64,000 nucleotides of DNA, from assembly GCA_049645705.1 (NCBI GenBank), contig JBARUK010000075.1, forward strand, positions 1-64,000, read 5' to 3'. Shown here in pieces: positions 53,890 to 63,109 of this stretch; position 1 is the stretch's first letter, and every line of letters starts with the position of its first letter. This DNA is from JBGNFV01 sp049645705 (lineage in GTDB: Bacteria; Bacteroidota; Bacteroidia; Cytophagales; Cyclobacteriaceae). The translations under genes and the position numbers were made by a program. The notes beneath the pieces are model-generated. The model saw only the letters and a program-made list of their open reading frames with translations. It did no database searches and was not told the DNA's origin.

Positions 53890-53947
53890 GGCGGTAAGTC
53901 ACAGACTTACATATTGAGTCATCACGAGTTTCAAACTCGCGATAGGC
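53890..53947 (-). repeat. REP-like paired-hairpin element, reverse copy
   Basis: GTAAGT-CACAG-ACTTAC followed by the palindrome ATCACGAGTTT / AAACTCGCGAT. Reverse-complemented it aligns with 41925-41983 across both hairpins and the linker ATATGTAAGTCTGT. Confidence 0.75.
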
Positions 53948-54214
53948 ATGCGGGTATAGCTACTGTACTGCAAGACGCCGGGGGCCCCGGATCCTGGCCC
54001 GGGGACAAGCGCTTACCTGATCTTTCTTTAAAACTTATTCTCCACTTAAGCCATGTGAACTTCTATTTATGTCCCTGTTAGTTCAGCAAACTTTACACTG
54101 CATGTAGAAATGTCCGGGCCTGCTACCGAACGCCATGAAATATCTGTTAAATCTACTATCTTATCATTAGTAAGGCGCGGCATGAAGTCGGCCGAATGAT
54201 TTTATAGAATACGG

Positions 54215-55552
54215 ATGAAGAACAAAACCCTGCAATGGTCGCTGAGCGTGGCGCTGGCGGGCTTCCTGTTTGGCTTCGATACGGTGGTGATATCGGGGGC
54301 GAACCTACCCATACGTCAGCTATGGAACACCTCCCCTGCCTTTCACGGCACCTTTATTATGTCTATGGCCCTGTGGGGTACGGTACTGGGCGCGCTGGGT
54401 GGCGGCATACCCACCGATAAGTTTGGACGTAAGAAGACGCTCTTCTGGATAGGCGTGCTCTACCTGGTCAGTGCGCTGGGTTCGGCCCTGTCCCCGGACC
54501 CCTACCTCTTCAGCTTCTTCCGTTTCATAGGCGGTGTGGGCGTGGGCGCTTCATCGGTAGCGGCACCTACTTATATATCGGAGATCACCTCCTCTAAGAA
54601 CCGCGGTAAGCTGGTGGCCCTGTACCAGTTTATGATCGTGTTCGGTATACTCATCGCGTTCATCAGTAACTTCCTGCTGGAAGGCGTAGGTGGAGTCAAT
54701 GACTGGCGGTGGATGCTGGGCGTAGAGGCCATACCGGCCTTTATCTACTGCCTGTTTATACTCGGCGTGAGCAACAGCCCCCGCTGGCTGTACCTGCACC
54801 GGCTGGACCGCGAAGGGGCACTGGCGATACTGAAAAAGATAGACCCGGCTACGGCGGGAGCACGGCTGCAGGACATGGTGGAAGAAGAGGCCCGCGACCA
54901 CGACCAGCCCTCGCTCTTTTCCGGCCGGTATAATAAGCCGCTGCTGCTGGCCTTCCTCATTGCCTTCTTCAACCAGCTTTCGGGCATTAACTTCATCCTG
55001 TACTACGCCCCGGAGCTGCTGGAAATATCCGGCCTGGCGGCCAAGGACTCCCTGTTCAACTCGATCGCCATAGGTGGCATCAATCTCATCTTTACGCTGC
55101 TGGGCCTGTACTTTATAGACCGCCTGGGCCGCAAGACGCTGATGTACATCGGCTCCATCGGGTATATTGTGAGCCTGGGCCTCACGGCCTATGCCTTCTA
55201 CTACGGCATAGATCCCACTATGCTGCTCGGCTTTATCCTGCTGTTCATAGCGAGCCATGCCATAGGCCAGGGGGCTGTGATCTGGGTATTCATTTCTGAA
55301 ATATTTCCTAATAAGGTGAGGGCGCTGGGCCAATCATGGGGCTGTGGTACGCACTGGGTCTTTGCGGCGCTCATTACCCTGCTCACCCCTGTCTTTATCG
55401 ATCGTAAAGAAGGCATATTCGGTGATAATCCCTGGCCCGTATTTGCTTTCTTTGCCTTTATGATGGTACTGCAACTGCTGTTTGTGCACTTTATGATGCC
55501 GGAAACGAAAGGCAAGACACTGGAAGAACTGTCTAAAGAAATTCACGCATGA
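54215..55552 (+). CDS. MFS sugar porter
   Basis: 445 residues, twelve membrane helices. Sugar-porter signatures: GFLFGFDTVVISGA in TM1, DKFGRKKTLFW after TM2, RFIGGVGVGASSVAAPTYIS in TM4-5, NSPRWL in the loop after TM6, DRLGRKTLMYIG after TM8 and PETKGKTLEEL at the C-terminus. It should take up a monosaccharide by proton symport. The downstream GH32 gene overlaps by 4 bases (ATGA), so fructose or a fructan fragment is the likely cargo. Confidence 0.93.
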   Translation: MKNKTLQWSLSVALAGFLFGFDTVVISGANLPIRQLWNTSPAFHGTFIMSMALWGTVLGALGGGIPTDKFGRKKTLFWIGVLYLVSALGSALSPDPYLFSFFRFIGGVGVGASSVAAPTYISEITSSKNRGKLVALYQFMIVFGILIAFISNFLLEGVGGVNDWRWMLGVEAIPAFIYCLFILGVSNSPRWLYLHRLDREGALAILKKIDPATAGARLQDMVEEEARDHDQPSLFSGRYNKPLLLAFLIAFFNQLSGINFILYYAPELLEISGLAAKDSLFNSIAIGGINLIFTLLGLYFIDRLGRKTLMYIGSIGYIVSLGLTAYAFYYGIDPTMLLGFILLFIASHAIGQGAVIWVFISEIFPNKVRALGQSWGCGTHWVFAALITLLTPVFIDRKEGIFGDNPWPVFAFFAFMMVLQLLFVHFMMPETKGKTLEELSKEIHA

Positions 55553-57114
55553 AATACTACTGGTACATAGCCCTGATATTGCTTATTACTGCCTGTACAG
55601 CGCAAACTGATGAAACAACCACAGACATGAAGGAGGCTGCACCCTACGCGGAGGCGCACCGGCTGCAACTGCACTTTTCGCCCCCGGCCAACTGGATGAA
55701 CGCCCCGAATGGCATGGTGTACCACGAAGGGGAGTATCACCTCTTTTACCAGTACTACCCGGACAGTACCATATGGGGGCCTATGCACTGGGGCCATGCC
55801 GTAAGCCGCGACCTGGTACACTGGGAGCACTTGCCCGTAGCCCTGTATCCAGACAGCCTGGGCTACATCTTTAGCGGTAGTGCGGTGGCGGACGGTGGAA
55901 ATACCTCCGGCTTTGGTACGGGTGAAGACCCTGCCCTGGTGGCGATCTATACCTACCATGACCCGGAAGGGGCAGACGCCGGTCGTACGGACTATCAGAC
56001 GCAGGGCCTTGCCTACAGTACGGACGATGGCCGTACCTGGACTAAGTACGAGGGCAACCCGGTACTGCCCAACCCGGGCATAGCAGACTTTCGCGACCCG
56101 AAGGTGATCTGGCACGAAGAAGGTCAGCAGTGGATCATGGCGCTGGCAGTAAAGGACCATATACGCTTCTACTCTTCCCCTGACCTGAAGGCGTGGACGG
56201 AGGAAAGCAGCTTTGGCAAGGACCTGGGCGCACACGGCGGGGTGTGGGAGTGCCCGGACCTCTTTCTGCTGGACGGGCGCTGGGTGCTGCTGGTGAGCAT
56301 AAACCCGGGCGGGCCTAACGGCGGCTCGGCCACGCAGTACTTTATAGGTGACTTCGACGGCAGCACCTTTACGCCGCAGGACGACCGCACGCGCTGGATA
56401 GACTACGGCCGGGACAACTACGCGGGCGTAACCTGGTCGAACGTACCCGACAGGGATGGCCGCCGCATATTTATGAGCTGGATGAGCAACTGGGACTACG
56501 GACAGGAAGTACCCACCCACCCCTGGCGCAGTGCCATGACATTACCCCGCAAGCTGGGCGTACTGCCCACCCCGGATGGCGACATACTCACGTCTGTGCC
56601 GGTAAGCGAACTGGCGGCCCTGCGGCAGCAGGCCGTGTCGGTAACGGTAGAGAAGAATGGCCTGCTGAAGGATGCAAAAGACAGTCTTTATAACCTGGAG
56701 CTGGAGATAAGCAATGGCGGAAACGAGATGCCGGACTTTGCGCTACACCTGACCAATAGCCTGGAAGACACACTAAAGATAGGCTTTGACGCGGAAGCAG
56801 AAGCTTTTTACATAGACCGCGACGGTGCGGGCAAGACGGCCTTCTCGGAGAAGTTTACGGGCAGACAAACGGCGCCCTTCAGCCCAGGCCGGAAGATGAT
56901 CAATATGAGCCTGATCATAGATAATGGCTCGGTGGAGGTATTCCTGAACGGCGGCGAAGTGGTGATGACGAGCCTGTTCTTTACGGAAGAGCCGCTACAC
57001 ACGGTGCAGTTTGAGAGCGATCCGGCAGGCAGGATACTGGCCTACGGGAGGTGGTTTCCGCTGAAAGGTATATGGACCGATGCACAAGTCGCAGAAGAAG
57101 AAGCGCAGCCTTAA
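55549..57114 (+). CDS. GH32 fructan hydrolase-like lipoprotein with altered nucleophile
   Basis: 521 residues. Lipobox LLITAC near residue 19 places it on an outer membrane or in the periplasm. The GH32 propeller is clear: HFSPPANWMNAPNGMVYH, YHLFYQYYPDS, WGHAVSRDLVHWEHLP, FRDPK (Asp183) and WECPD (general acid Glu234), then a C-terminal beta-sandwich (GSVEVFLNGGEVVMTSLFF). In GH32 the nucleophile is Asp of MNDPNG; here codon 52 is GCC (Ala). Everything else looks like a levanase or exo-fructanase coupled to the sugar porter. With Ala52 it should be inactive or only bind fructan. Confidence 0.9.
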   Translation: MKYYWYIALILLITACTAQTDETTTDMKEAAPYAEAHRLQLHFSPPANWMNAPNGMVYHEGEYHLFYQYYPDSTIWGPMHWGHAVSRDLVHWEHLPVALYPDSLGYIFSGSAVADGGNTSGFGTGEDPALVAIYTYHDPEGADAGRTDYQTQGLAYSTDDGRTWTKYEGNPVLPNPGIADFRDPKVIWHEEGQQWIMALAVKDHIRFYSSPDLKAWTEESSFGKDLGAHGGVWECPDLFLLDGRWVLLVSINPGGPNGGSATQYFIGDFDGSTFTPQDDRTRWIDYGRDNYAGVTWSNVPDRDGRRIFMSWMSNWDYGQEVPTHPWRSAMTLPRKLGVLPTPDGDILTSVPVSELAALRQQAVSVTVEKNGLLKDAKDSLYNLELEISNGGNEMPDFALHLTNSLEDTLKIGFDAEAEAFYIDRDGAGKTAFSEKFTGRQTAPFSPGRKMINMSLIIDNGSVEVFLNGGEVVMTSLFFTEEPLHTVQFESDPAGRILAYGRWFPLKGIWTDAQVAEEEAQP

Positions 57115-57163
57115 CTCTGTCCCACGCGTTTAGACACAAATGAGTCTATATAACCAGGTACCG

Positions 57164-57841
57164 ATGCGACGATCACTATATATACTCTTTTTCATAACCC
57201 TCACTGCCTGTGAGACCACTACGGAGCGCACTGAAACAGATACGATAAGTACTACTGTTCAAGCCACTAATACGGACAGTGAAAGTCAGGAGACATTACC
57301 AGATAAAATAGAAAGCATAGAAGATATACGGGCAGTGTATGCAGCCGTGCAGAGCAAGTATAGTGCGGGCGACCTGGATTCGTCATCTTTTACCTATGAC
57401 TGCTATGGCGAAAAGAGTGGAACGGTAAGCTATTTTTCAGAAAATGGCCGCCTGAGGCTAATGCGGCATAGCTATCATGAGTATAGCCACTTTTCCGCTA
57501 CAGAATCATATTACCTGCATGATAGCGTACTGTATTTCGTATTATACGAGGAGACTTCGTGGGTCTTCGACCCGGATGCTGCCGGGCAGGGTGGCACGAA
57601 AGATGACATAACCGAAAGCCGCTACTACTTTGTAGACGGCAGCCTGCAGCAGTGCCTGGAAAAGAAATACACTATACGCTCCTCTGTAAAGGACAATCCG
57701 CAACCGGCGGACGTAGCGAACAAGGAAACGGGGTGCCCCCCGGCTGAAAATATCAGGCAAAGCTACAACCTGCTGCTGGGCTATAGCGAACAGCAGGACA
57801 GTATCCGCTGCCTGGAAGACGTACCGCAAGACAACCAATGA
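57164..57841 (+). CDS. Hypothetical lipoprotein
   Basis: 225 residues from the second Met (an in-frame Met eight codons earlier is less likely). Signal and lipobox: MRRSLYILFFITLTACET. A Thr/Ser/Glu-rich linker follows, then a mixed domain with EDIRAVYAAVQSKYSAGDLD, SYYLHDSVLYFVLYEETSWV and several Tyr-rich strands. Unrecognised. It overlaps the DUF1801 gene by 4 bases. Confidence 0.65.
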   Translation: MRRSLYILFFITLTACETTTERTETDTISTTVQATNTDSESQETLPDKIESIEDIRAVYAAVQSKYSAGDLDSSSFTYDCYGEKSGTVSYFSENGRLRLMRHSYHEYSHFSATESYYLHDSVLYFVLYEETSWVFDPDAAGQGGTKDDITESRYYFVDGSLQQCLEKKYTIRSSVKDNPQPADVANKETGCPPAENIRQSYNLLLGYSEQQDSIRCLEDVPQDNQ

Positions 57842-58269
57842 ATAAACTACAGATAAAATCTGACCCCAGGGTACAGAAGGTGTTCGACACCTACCCGGAA
57901 GCCATGCAGGGCAGGCTGCAGGCGCTGCGCCGTCTGATCATAGAAGCAGCGGAGGAGGCACAGGATGTGAGTGTGATGGAGGAAACCCTGAAATGGGGAG
58001 AGCCTTCATATCTTACAAAGCAAGGCAGCACCATCAGGATAGACTGGAAAGAGAAAAACCCGGAACAGTACGCTATCTACTTCAAATGCACTAGTAAGCT
58101 GGTGCCTTCTTTTAAAGAGGTATTCGGTAGTTTATTTAATTATGAGAACAACCGGGCCATCATCTTTGGTATAGATGAACGGATACCTGCTGCGGAATTG
58201 AAAAAATGTATAACGGCAGCCCTGCTGTACCATAAGGTAAAGCACATGCCTGAGCTGGGCATAGCATAG
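57838..58269 (+). CDS. DUF1801 (YdhG-like) protein
   Basis: 143 residues. The pattern QGRLQALRRLIIEAA, LKWGEPSYLTKQGSTIRIDW, YAIYFKCTSKLV and ELKKCITAALLYHKVKH is that of the DUF1801 family of small alpha/beta proteins of unknown biochemical role. Cytosolic. The ATGA overlap shows translational coupling to the preceding lipoprotein gene. Confidence 0.85.
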   Translation: MNKLQIKSDPRVQKVFDTYPEAMQGRLQALRRLIIEAAEEAQDVSVMEETLKWGEPSYLTKQGSTIRIDWKEKNPEQYAIYFKCTSKLVPSFKEVFGSLFNYENNRAIIFGIDERIPAAELKKCITAALLYHKVKHMPELGIA

Positions 58270-58389
58270 TACCTTTTATATAAACCGATTGGTTTCAGTA
58301 TATACCTTAAAGCTGATGATGATTAGTTTACCCTTCCTGAATATATTCATTAAATTATGGTATACTGATACTAACAAACCATAAAAACT

Positions 58390-58563
58390 ATGAATACACT
58401 CGAACACCTGCGTCTGACAGCCGGTCATGCTATGGCACTCCGAGGTGGCACGGAGGATGACACTGAAGCCAAGGTCAATGAAATGCAACGGGAGACCTAC
58501 GTTAACAGGAGAAAATCATCAGATAAGATCCACCAAAAGGTAGTGCAACTGATGATGAGCTAA
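58390..58563 (+). CDS. Small 57-residue protein
   Basis: Begins MNTLEHLRLTAGHAMALRGG, then an acidic TEDDTEAKVNE and a basic C-terminal third ending KVVQLMMS. An AT-rich leader with a TATACTGATAC sequence precedes it and a strong terminator follows 20 bases later, so it is a monocistronic short unit. It could be a small protein or an RNA with an incidental frame. No family recognised. Confidence 0.5.
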   Translation: MNTLEHLRLTAGHAMALRGGTEDDTEAKVNEMQRETYVNRRKSSDKIHQKVVQLMMS

Positions 58564-58583
58564 ACCTGTGTAGTCCGTCATAA

Positions 58584-58616
58584 AAAAGAGGCAGGCCTTC
58601 CGGGCCTGCCTCTTTT
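58584..58616. terminator. Strong bidirectional terminator
   Basis: A perfect stem AAAGAGGCAGGCC / GGCCTGCCTCTTT-type with a four-base loop, A tract upstream and T tract downstream; it serves both the 57-residue gene and the convergent VOC gene. Confidence 0.85.
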
Positions 58617-58620
58617 AGTT

Positions 58621-58995
58621 TTACGGTGCGTGCTGGTCTACCAGGATCATGTTGCCGTCCGGGTCGGCGACCATAAAGCTGGCCGGGCCGGATGTGCTCT
58701 CGTCTGCCTCGTTCATGAGCTGCACGCCCTGGTCCTTCAGGTGCTTCTGTATCTTGCGAATGTCGTCGTAGTCTTCCAGCAGGCCCGCACCCTGGTCCCA
58801 GCCGGGATTGAAGGTGATGAGGTTGCCGGGAAACATGCCGTGGAACAGCCCGATGAGGGTATCGCCGTTTTTCATGATGAAGTAGTTACGCTCCACCTTA
58901 CCGGCAAATACTTCGAAGCCGAGCTTTTCATAAAATGCCTTACTGGCCGCCAGGTCTTTGACACTGAGGCTTAGGGAAAATGCGCCTAATTTCAT
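58621..58995 (-). CDS. VOC-family (glyoxalase-like) protein
   Basis: 124 residues from the Met that begins MKLGAFSLSLSVKDLAASKA; the frame continues upstream without protein character. Pattern of single VOC proteins: FYEKLGFEVFAGKVE, FIMKNGDTLIGLF and the C-terminal FMVADPDGNMILVD. Such proteins dimerise to form metal sites and bind or isomerise small molecules; the substrate cannot be inferred. Confidence 0.88.
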   Translation of the reverse strand: MKLGAFSLSLSVKDLAASKAFYEKLGFEVFAGKVERNYFIMKNGDTLIGLFHGMFPGNLITFNPGWDQGAGLLEDYDDIRKIQKHLKDQGVQLMNEADESTSGPASFMVADPDGNMILVDQHAP

Positions 58996-59244
58996 GGTAT
59001 TGGTTGGTTTTATTAAAGTTATCTGTTTGGTTTCGCCACGCCTTACAATACAGGCTCGGCTCAAATTAATATTTTCCTGAAAAAAGACATACACTATCAC
59101 AAGTTCGTCCCTGACGGGGCTTCTTCAGGGTAACCTGTGATGCCTGATTATGTAAGTCTCCCGATTTACTGTCCTAAAAACAAGGCAATGGCCAGTATAA
59201 AACATACAGTAAAATGGTTTACCCCACCTCCGGCCATATACAGA

Positions 59245-60579
59245 TCAGTGCACCTCCGCCCAGGCGTAGCCTTTTGCATCGGGTAGCTGCAGGTCTTCCA
59301 GTTCTATGGAGGCTTTTATGTCAAACACGCCCTCGTATTTATGGAAAGCCTCGATCACCTGGTTATTCCGTACGGCGTTACCTTTTATCGTCATCTTGTT
59401 GTTACCGTCAGTTAGTGTCAGGGTAAACTGTACCGGGTATTTGTATGCTCCCTTGCCGCTTGGGTCGGTCCAGTATTTGTCTGCGGTAAACTGAATGTCA
59501 TTCATAGCCCATTCGTAAGTGGGTTTTACCGCACCGTTCGGGGTGGTATTTGCCTCAGAGTTATCGGCATAGAAGCGTGCCATGGGCAGGTGCTGTCCGT
59601 TGCCCTGGTCTACGCTGGAGAACATAAGGGCCCCGCTGGTATACTTTTCCGAGTTCAGCTCGGGAAACTGGATGGCCAGGAACTGCCAGCCTGCACTGCC
59701 CAGTATGGAGTAACTTTGCTTATCGAAGCTTTGTGTTACGTAGTCTACCCATATGGTACCCTTGCTCCCGGTAGAGTAGGGCTGCAGGTTCTTCCGTATC
59801 TCAAATGACTCTACGCCCAGCAGCGGTATGGTATAGTAGTAAGACCCCTGCCCTCTCATGCTGTCGCCGCTTTCTTTCAGGTATCTGTGCACGTCTGATC
59901 CGTACTGCTGGCTGATGGTCTTCTGCTGGGCATCTGTAAGGTACTGCGGCAGGAAGGAAGAGGGGCCATAGCCTACTTGTATGGTGCCGAACATGTCTTC
60001 CAGCAGTATGCTGTACTCCCACATGTTCAGGTCAAAGTCCACCACCTGCCCGGTCATACTGTACTGTGCACCCTTGCGGCCCATCTCGCCGGATACCAGG
60101 CTTATAGAGACAAAGCCCCCGTAGAGTGGATTGCCATTTACCACAAATGAGTAGGGCGCCTGTACCTGTACATTGCCTGTGTATTCTTTAGTAATGAAGA
60201 AGGGGGCGTTTACGTAGCCGTTCGTTTTATCATCACAGTAGGACCACTCTGCCAGGAAGGGATTGGCCGGCTTACCTTTTTGGTTCTGCATCTTATTTTG
60301 CTGCTGCAGTATGGAGTTGACGGCCGCCACATGGCCCTCATCGTCTATAAGGTTACCGTAAAAGCACATAGAAGCCATGTTGTACTGGGGCTGCAGGTTA
60401 GACAGCCATGCGGCCAGACGTGAAGGGCTCTGACCCTGTGGCACCAGGGGCATGCTACTGTAGAAGCACTGCATAGTGTCCGTTCCGCCCGGCAGGTATT
60501 CATTGTCCCGGCGCAGATCGTTCACCTCATTTTCTACGTGTTGGATCAGCTTTTTCAGTCCGCTAAATGGATTGCTCAT
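59245..60579 (-). CDS. Conserved hypothetical, possibly lipocalin-like (AttH/CrtC type)
   Basis: 444 residues without signal peptide or membrane helix. The C-terminal 220 are beta-rich: SILGSAGWQFLAIQFPELNS, then ALMFSSVDQGNGQHLPMARF and YPVQFTLTLTDGNNKMTIKG, an arrangement reminiscent of the double lipocalin AttH/CrtC fold. The N-terminal part (NDLRRDNEYLPGGTDTMQCF) is unrecognised. Family assignment is tentative. It stands alone, 187 bases downstream of the MscS gene on the same strand. Confidence 0.6.
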   Translation of the reverse strand: MSNPFSGLKKLIQHVENEVNDLRRDNEYLPGGTDTMQCFYSSMPLVPQGQSPSRLAAWLSNLQPQYNMASMCFYGNLIDDEGHVAAVNSILQQQNKMQNQKGKPANPFLAEWSYCDDKTNGYVNAPFFITKEYTGNVQVQAPYSFVVNGNPLYGGFVSISLVSGEMGRKGAQYSMTGQVVDFDLNMWEYSILLEDMFGTIQVGYGPSSFLPQYLTDAQQKTISQQYGSDVHRYLKESGDSMRGQGSYYYTIPLLGVESFEIRKNLQPYSTGSKGTIWVDYVTQSFDKQSYSILGSAGWQFLAIQFPELNSEKYTSGALMFSSVDQGNGQHLPMARFYADNSEANTTPNGAVKPTYEWAMNDIQFTADKYWTDPSGKGAYKYPVQFTLTLTDGNNKMTIKGNAVRNNQVIEAFHKYEGVFDIKASIELEDLQLPDAKGYAWAEVH

Positions 60580-60712
60580 AGGTTACACTTAATTTATATG
60601 AAGTCTTTAATCGGATAACCCGGGCTCTATGTTAGCCGGGCAGGTTCACTAATCCGGGCGTAATATGGCTAACCGGCCTATTACCAAATAGTTGGTACCG
60701 CTATAAAACAAA

Positions 60713-60739
60713 ACAGCCGGTGGATGATCCACCGGCTGT
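60713..60739 (-). terminator. Terminator of the MscS gene
   Basis: A perfect stem ACAGCCGGTGGA / TCCACCGGCTGT with a three-base loop; on the - strand it is followed by TTTTGTTTTATAG. It lies just after the MscS stop. Confidence 0.85.
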
Positions 60740-60766
60740 CCGGAATAATGGTATGTGCTGTCGAGA

Positions 60767-62554
60767 CTATTTATCAGCCTCCTTACGGGTGCTCGATCCT
60801 TCCGGCGGGTACTCGATAGAGTCTTTCAGTTCATCGATCCTGTCCTGTTTGAATTTGGGTAACTGCATTTCGCCCTTCTCTTTCCACTCGCGTACGCGTG
60901 CCTCGGCTGCTTTGGTCTTCTCTTCAGACAGGCCGCCGTCGCGTGCCATGTACAGCGTCTGCGACGGGAAGGCAAAGCCGGTGCCGCTGGCATTGATCAC
61001 GTCTGCTATACGCAGGTTCAGGTCTTCCTGTATTTCCAGAAATTCGTTGAAGTCCATGGCGTATACATAGGAGTGTATGCCTACGTCCTGCGAGGCGGCA
61101 GCAAAACCGAGGAACCTGACGCGGGCGGGGTCAGGGTCTACCCGCGGGTGGGCGTAGAGCAGGTTGCGCAGCTCTACCAGTATATACCGCATCTGGTCCG
61201 GTGAGGTCTCGTACCGGAGGCCCAGTGTGGGGTTAAACAGGAAGCGGTCGCGGTGAGCGTAGTTTTCTATCCGCTGGGCGGAGAAGTCGCCATTGGGTAT
61301 GGTGACGATGGTACGGGCCAGGGTACGGATACGGGTGGAGCGCATACCGATCTTCTCCACGGTACCGACAGTATCGCCTACCTTACAGAAGTCGCCCACA
61401 CGCACCGGCTGGTCAAATATGACCGTAAGGCTGCCTACCAGGTTTTCCACCGTTTTTTGCGCCCCCAGGGCCAGGGCGATACCACCTATACCCAGTGCAG
61501 CGATACCGGTGGTAACGTCGAAGCCGAAGGTATCGAGTATGGTGATGATACCGATGGCTATGATGATGAACTTGATACTGCGGCGGAAGAACATCATAGC
61601 AGACAGGCCGCCCATATTGCCCTTCCTGGTCATGCGGCGCTCCCCGAAGGAGGAGAACACATCTATAAGCCGCCAGATAAGGATAAGTATGGCAACCCAT
61701 GCGACTATAACGGTGGCCTTGCTGAAGTACTGGCGCACGATAACGGAAATACCGAGGCTCTCGGCACTGAACACAAGTATCCATACGGCCATGTAGATCC
61801 GGATAGGAATAGCAAAGGCATGGATAAGGCGGAGGGTTCTGTCCTCAAGCCTGTTGCGGCCAAAAAACCTTACGGCCCTGACGAATATAAAGGTAATGAG
61901 CAGGGCCAGCATGTAGGAGGCAAAAGCCAGGCCCAGCATCACGAGCCAGTGGCCTATAGGTACTCCGCCCCACTTATTAGCTACGAGCCTGCCCGGCAGC
62001 ACGCGGTTTATACTGAATACCAGGGGATCCTCTACCTGGTCGGGCAGTTGCTGTATGGTAACTGACGAGATGAGCCACAGGGGGGCACCCTCATCATCGG
62101 TGGTTTTTTCTACCAGCAGGGGTATGGAGGTGTCCGCCAGTTGTATGGTGCCCACCTTATCCAGGCTGGTAGCCAGGTTGTCGCTGGTCTGTCCGTTTAT
62201 GTTGCTGCTGAGCAGGGCACTGGGTTCTATCTTGCCGCTCTGGTCCAGGTGTTTCTGTAGCTTCCGTGCTATCTGCCTGCCGTAGTATGCCCGCTCTTCC
62301 GTATTCATCTGGCTCAGGTCCATATACCTGGCCGCTTTGTCGTAGTCTTCTTCTGCCATGGCATCCAGGTAGCCGAGTATGGTGCCACGCGGGGTACGGC
62401 GGTTCAGCTCATCCGGCGGGTAGACAGGCTGGCGCTCCTCTTCGGCATTATCCTGGCGGCCGCTAAAGGACAGGGACTGGGCACTGACAACAGGTGAAAG
62501 TATGGTGGAGATTATAAGGAAAATGAACGGCAACAATGCCTGGGAGTATCGCAT
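60767..62554 (-). CDS. MscS-family mechanosensitive channel
   Basis: 595 residues. Signal peptide (LLPFIFLIISTILSPVVSAQ). Residues about 30-165 are periplasmic with DELNRRTPRGTILGYLDAMA. Several membrane helices follow, then the MscS core: the pore helix region GIAALGIGGIALALGAQKTV, VGDFCKVGDTVGTVEKIGMR and TIVTIPNGDFSAQRIENYAH. It releases solutes on osmotic down-shock. The soluble N-terminal domain is larger than in E. coli MscS, as in other Bacteroidota copies. Confidence 0.93.
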   Translation of the reverse strand: MRYSQALLPFIFLIISTILSPVVSAQSLSFSGRQDNAEEERQPVYPPDELNRRTPRGTILGYLDAMAEEDYDKAARYMDLSQMNTEERAYYGRQIARKLQKHLDQSGKIEPSALLSSNINGQTSDNLATSLDKVGTIQLADTSIPLLVEKTTDDEGAPLWLISSVTIQQLPDQVEDPLVFSINRVLPGRLVANKWGGVPIGHWLVMLGLAFASYMLALLITFIFVRAVRFFGRNRLEDRTLRLIHAFAIPIRIYMAVWILVFSAESLGISVIVRQYFSKATVIVAWVAILILIWRLIDVFSSFGERRMTRKGNMGGLSAMMFFRRSIKFIIIAIGIITILDTFGFDVTTGIAALGIGGIALALGAQKTVENLVGSLTVIFDQPVRVGDFCKVGDTVGTVEKIGMRSTRIRTLARTIVTIPNGDFSAQRIENYAHRDRFLFNPTLGLRYETSPDQMRYILVELRNLLYAHPRVDPDPARVRFLGFAAASQDVGIHSYVYAMDFNEFLEIQEDLNLRIADVINASGTGFAFPSQTLYMARDGGLSEEKTKAAEARVREWKEKGEMQLPKFKQDRIDELKDSIEYPPEGSSTRKEADK

Positions 62555-62749
62555 ACAGAATTTCTAGCTATAAACTTGGTTCAGCTTGCTTTTACGCGAG
62601 ACAAAAGTAAGAGTTACAAAGGACAATCACACACCGGGCCTGCTGTGAAATTGTTACCATTGCACGCGTGGCCTCCTGCGCCCCCGGAATAATCATTCGC
62701 ATACAGTCTCGATCTTAAAAAAGAACCTGAGCCGGGCAATATTACCCCC

Positions 62750-62806
62750 ACTGGTGCGAGTCCCGTAGGGATTCAGAATATTCACTCGTACCAAACAGGC
62801 AGTAAG
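62750..62806 (+). repeat. Dispersed multi-hairpin repeat, partial copy B
   Basis: Starts CTGGTGCGAGTCCCGTAGGG and carries the ATTCAGAATATTCACTCGTA segment and CAAACAGGCAGTAA. GGTGCGAGT pairs with ACTCGTACC, one G-T pair. Confidence 0.75.
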
Positions 62807-62834
62807 ACATGGTGTATGCCGAGCCAATGACCCC

Positions 62835-63004
62835 ACTGGTGCGAGTATGTACTCGTACCAAACAGGCAGTAAAGCCAACTACATGCAGACACGTATTCCG
62901 TGCACAAAACTACCTATACCGGTCACTTCAACATCGTGCAAGGGGCGCCCTGGGGGGCGCAGCACGAGAGAATTCTCGCGCTAATGTTAAGCTATGATTG
63001 GGGG
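62835..63004 (+). repeat. Dispersed multi-hairpin repeat, copy C (short core)
   Basis: Contains CTGGTGCGAGT-ATGT-ACTCGTACC, CATGCAGACACGTATTCCGT, ACCTATACCGGTCA, the GGGCGCCCTGGGGGGCGC hairpin and AGAGAATTCTCGCGCTA. Only a fraction of one 14-bp unit is present, against five in the copy near 63.3 kb. Confidence 0.8.
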
Positions 63005-63014
63005 TTGGGGTACT

Positions 63015-63080
63015 GGTTCGAGATTGTATCTCGGACCCACAAATGCGTTCAGTTTGTAACTGAACAGCCCCGACAGGGGC
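63015..63080. repeat. Three consecutive hairpins
   Basis: GGTTCGAGA-TTGTA-TCTCGGACC, then GTTCAGT-TTGTA-ACTGAAC, then GCCCC-GACA-GGGGC. The first two share the TTGTA loop of the hairpins near 41.8 and 52.3 kb with different stems. Confidence 0.75.
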
Positions 63081-63109
63081 TAAATGGCAGAAAGATCGAG
63101 AAGTATGCT

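Noticed and set aside
53800..54081. 93-codon frame upstream of the sugar porter
   Set aside because: It runs through the REP-like hairpins and has low-quality composition (Pro, His, Cys, Arg).
55543..56520. 325-codon - strand frame opposite the GH32 gene
   Set aside because: Val/Arg/Tyr-rich antisense artefact of a GC-rich gene with clear family motifs on the + strand.
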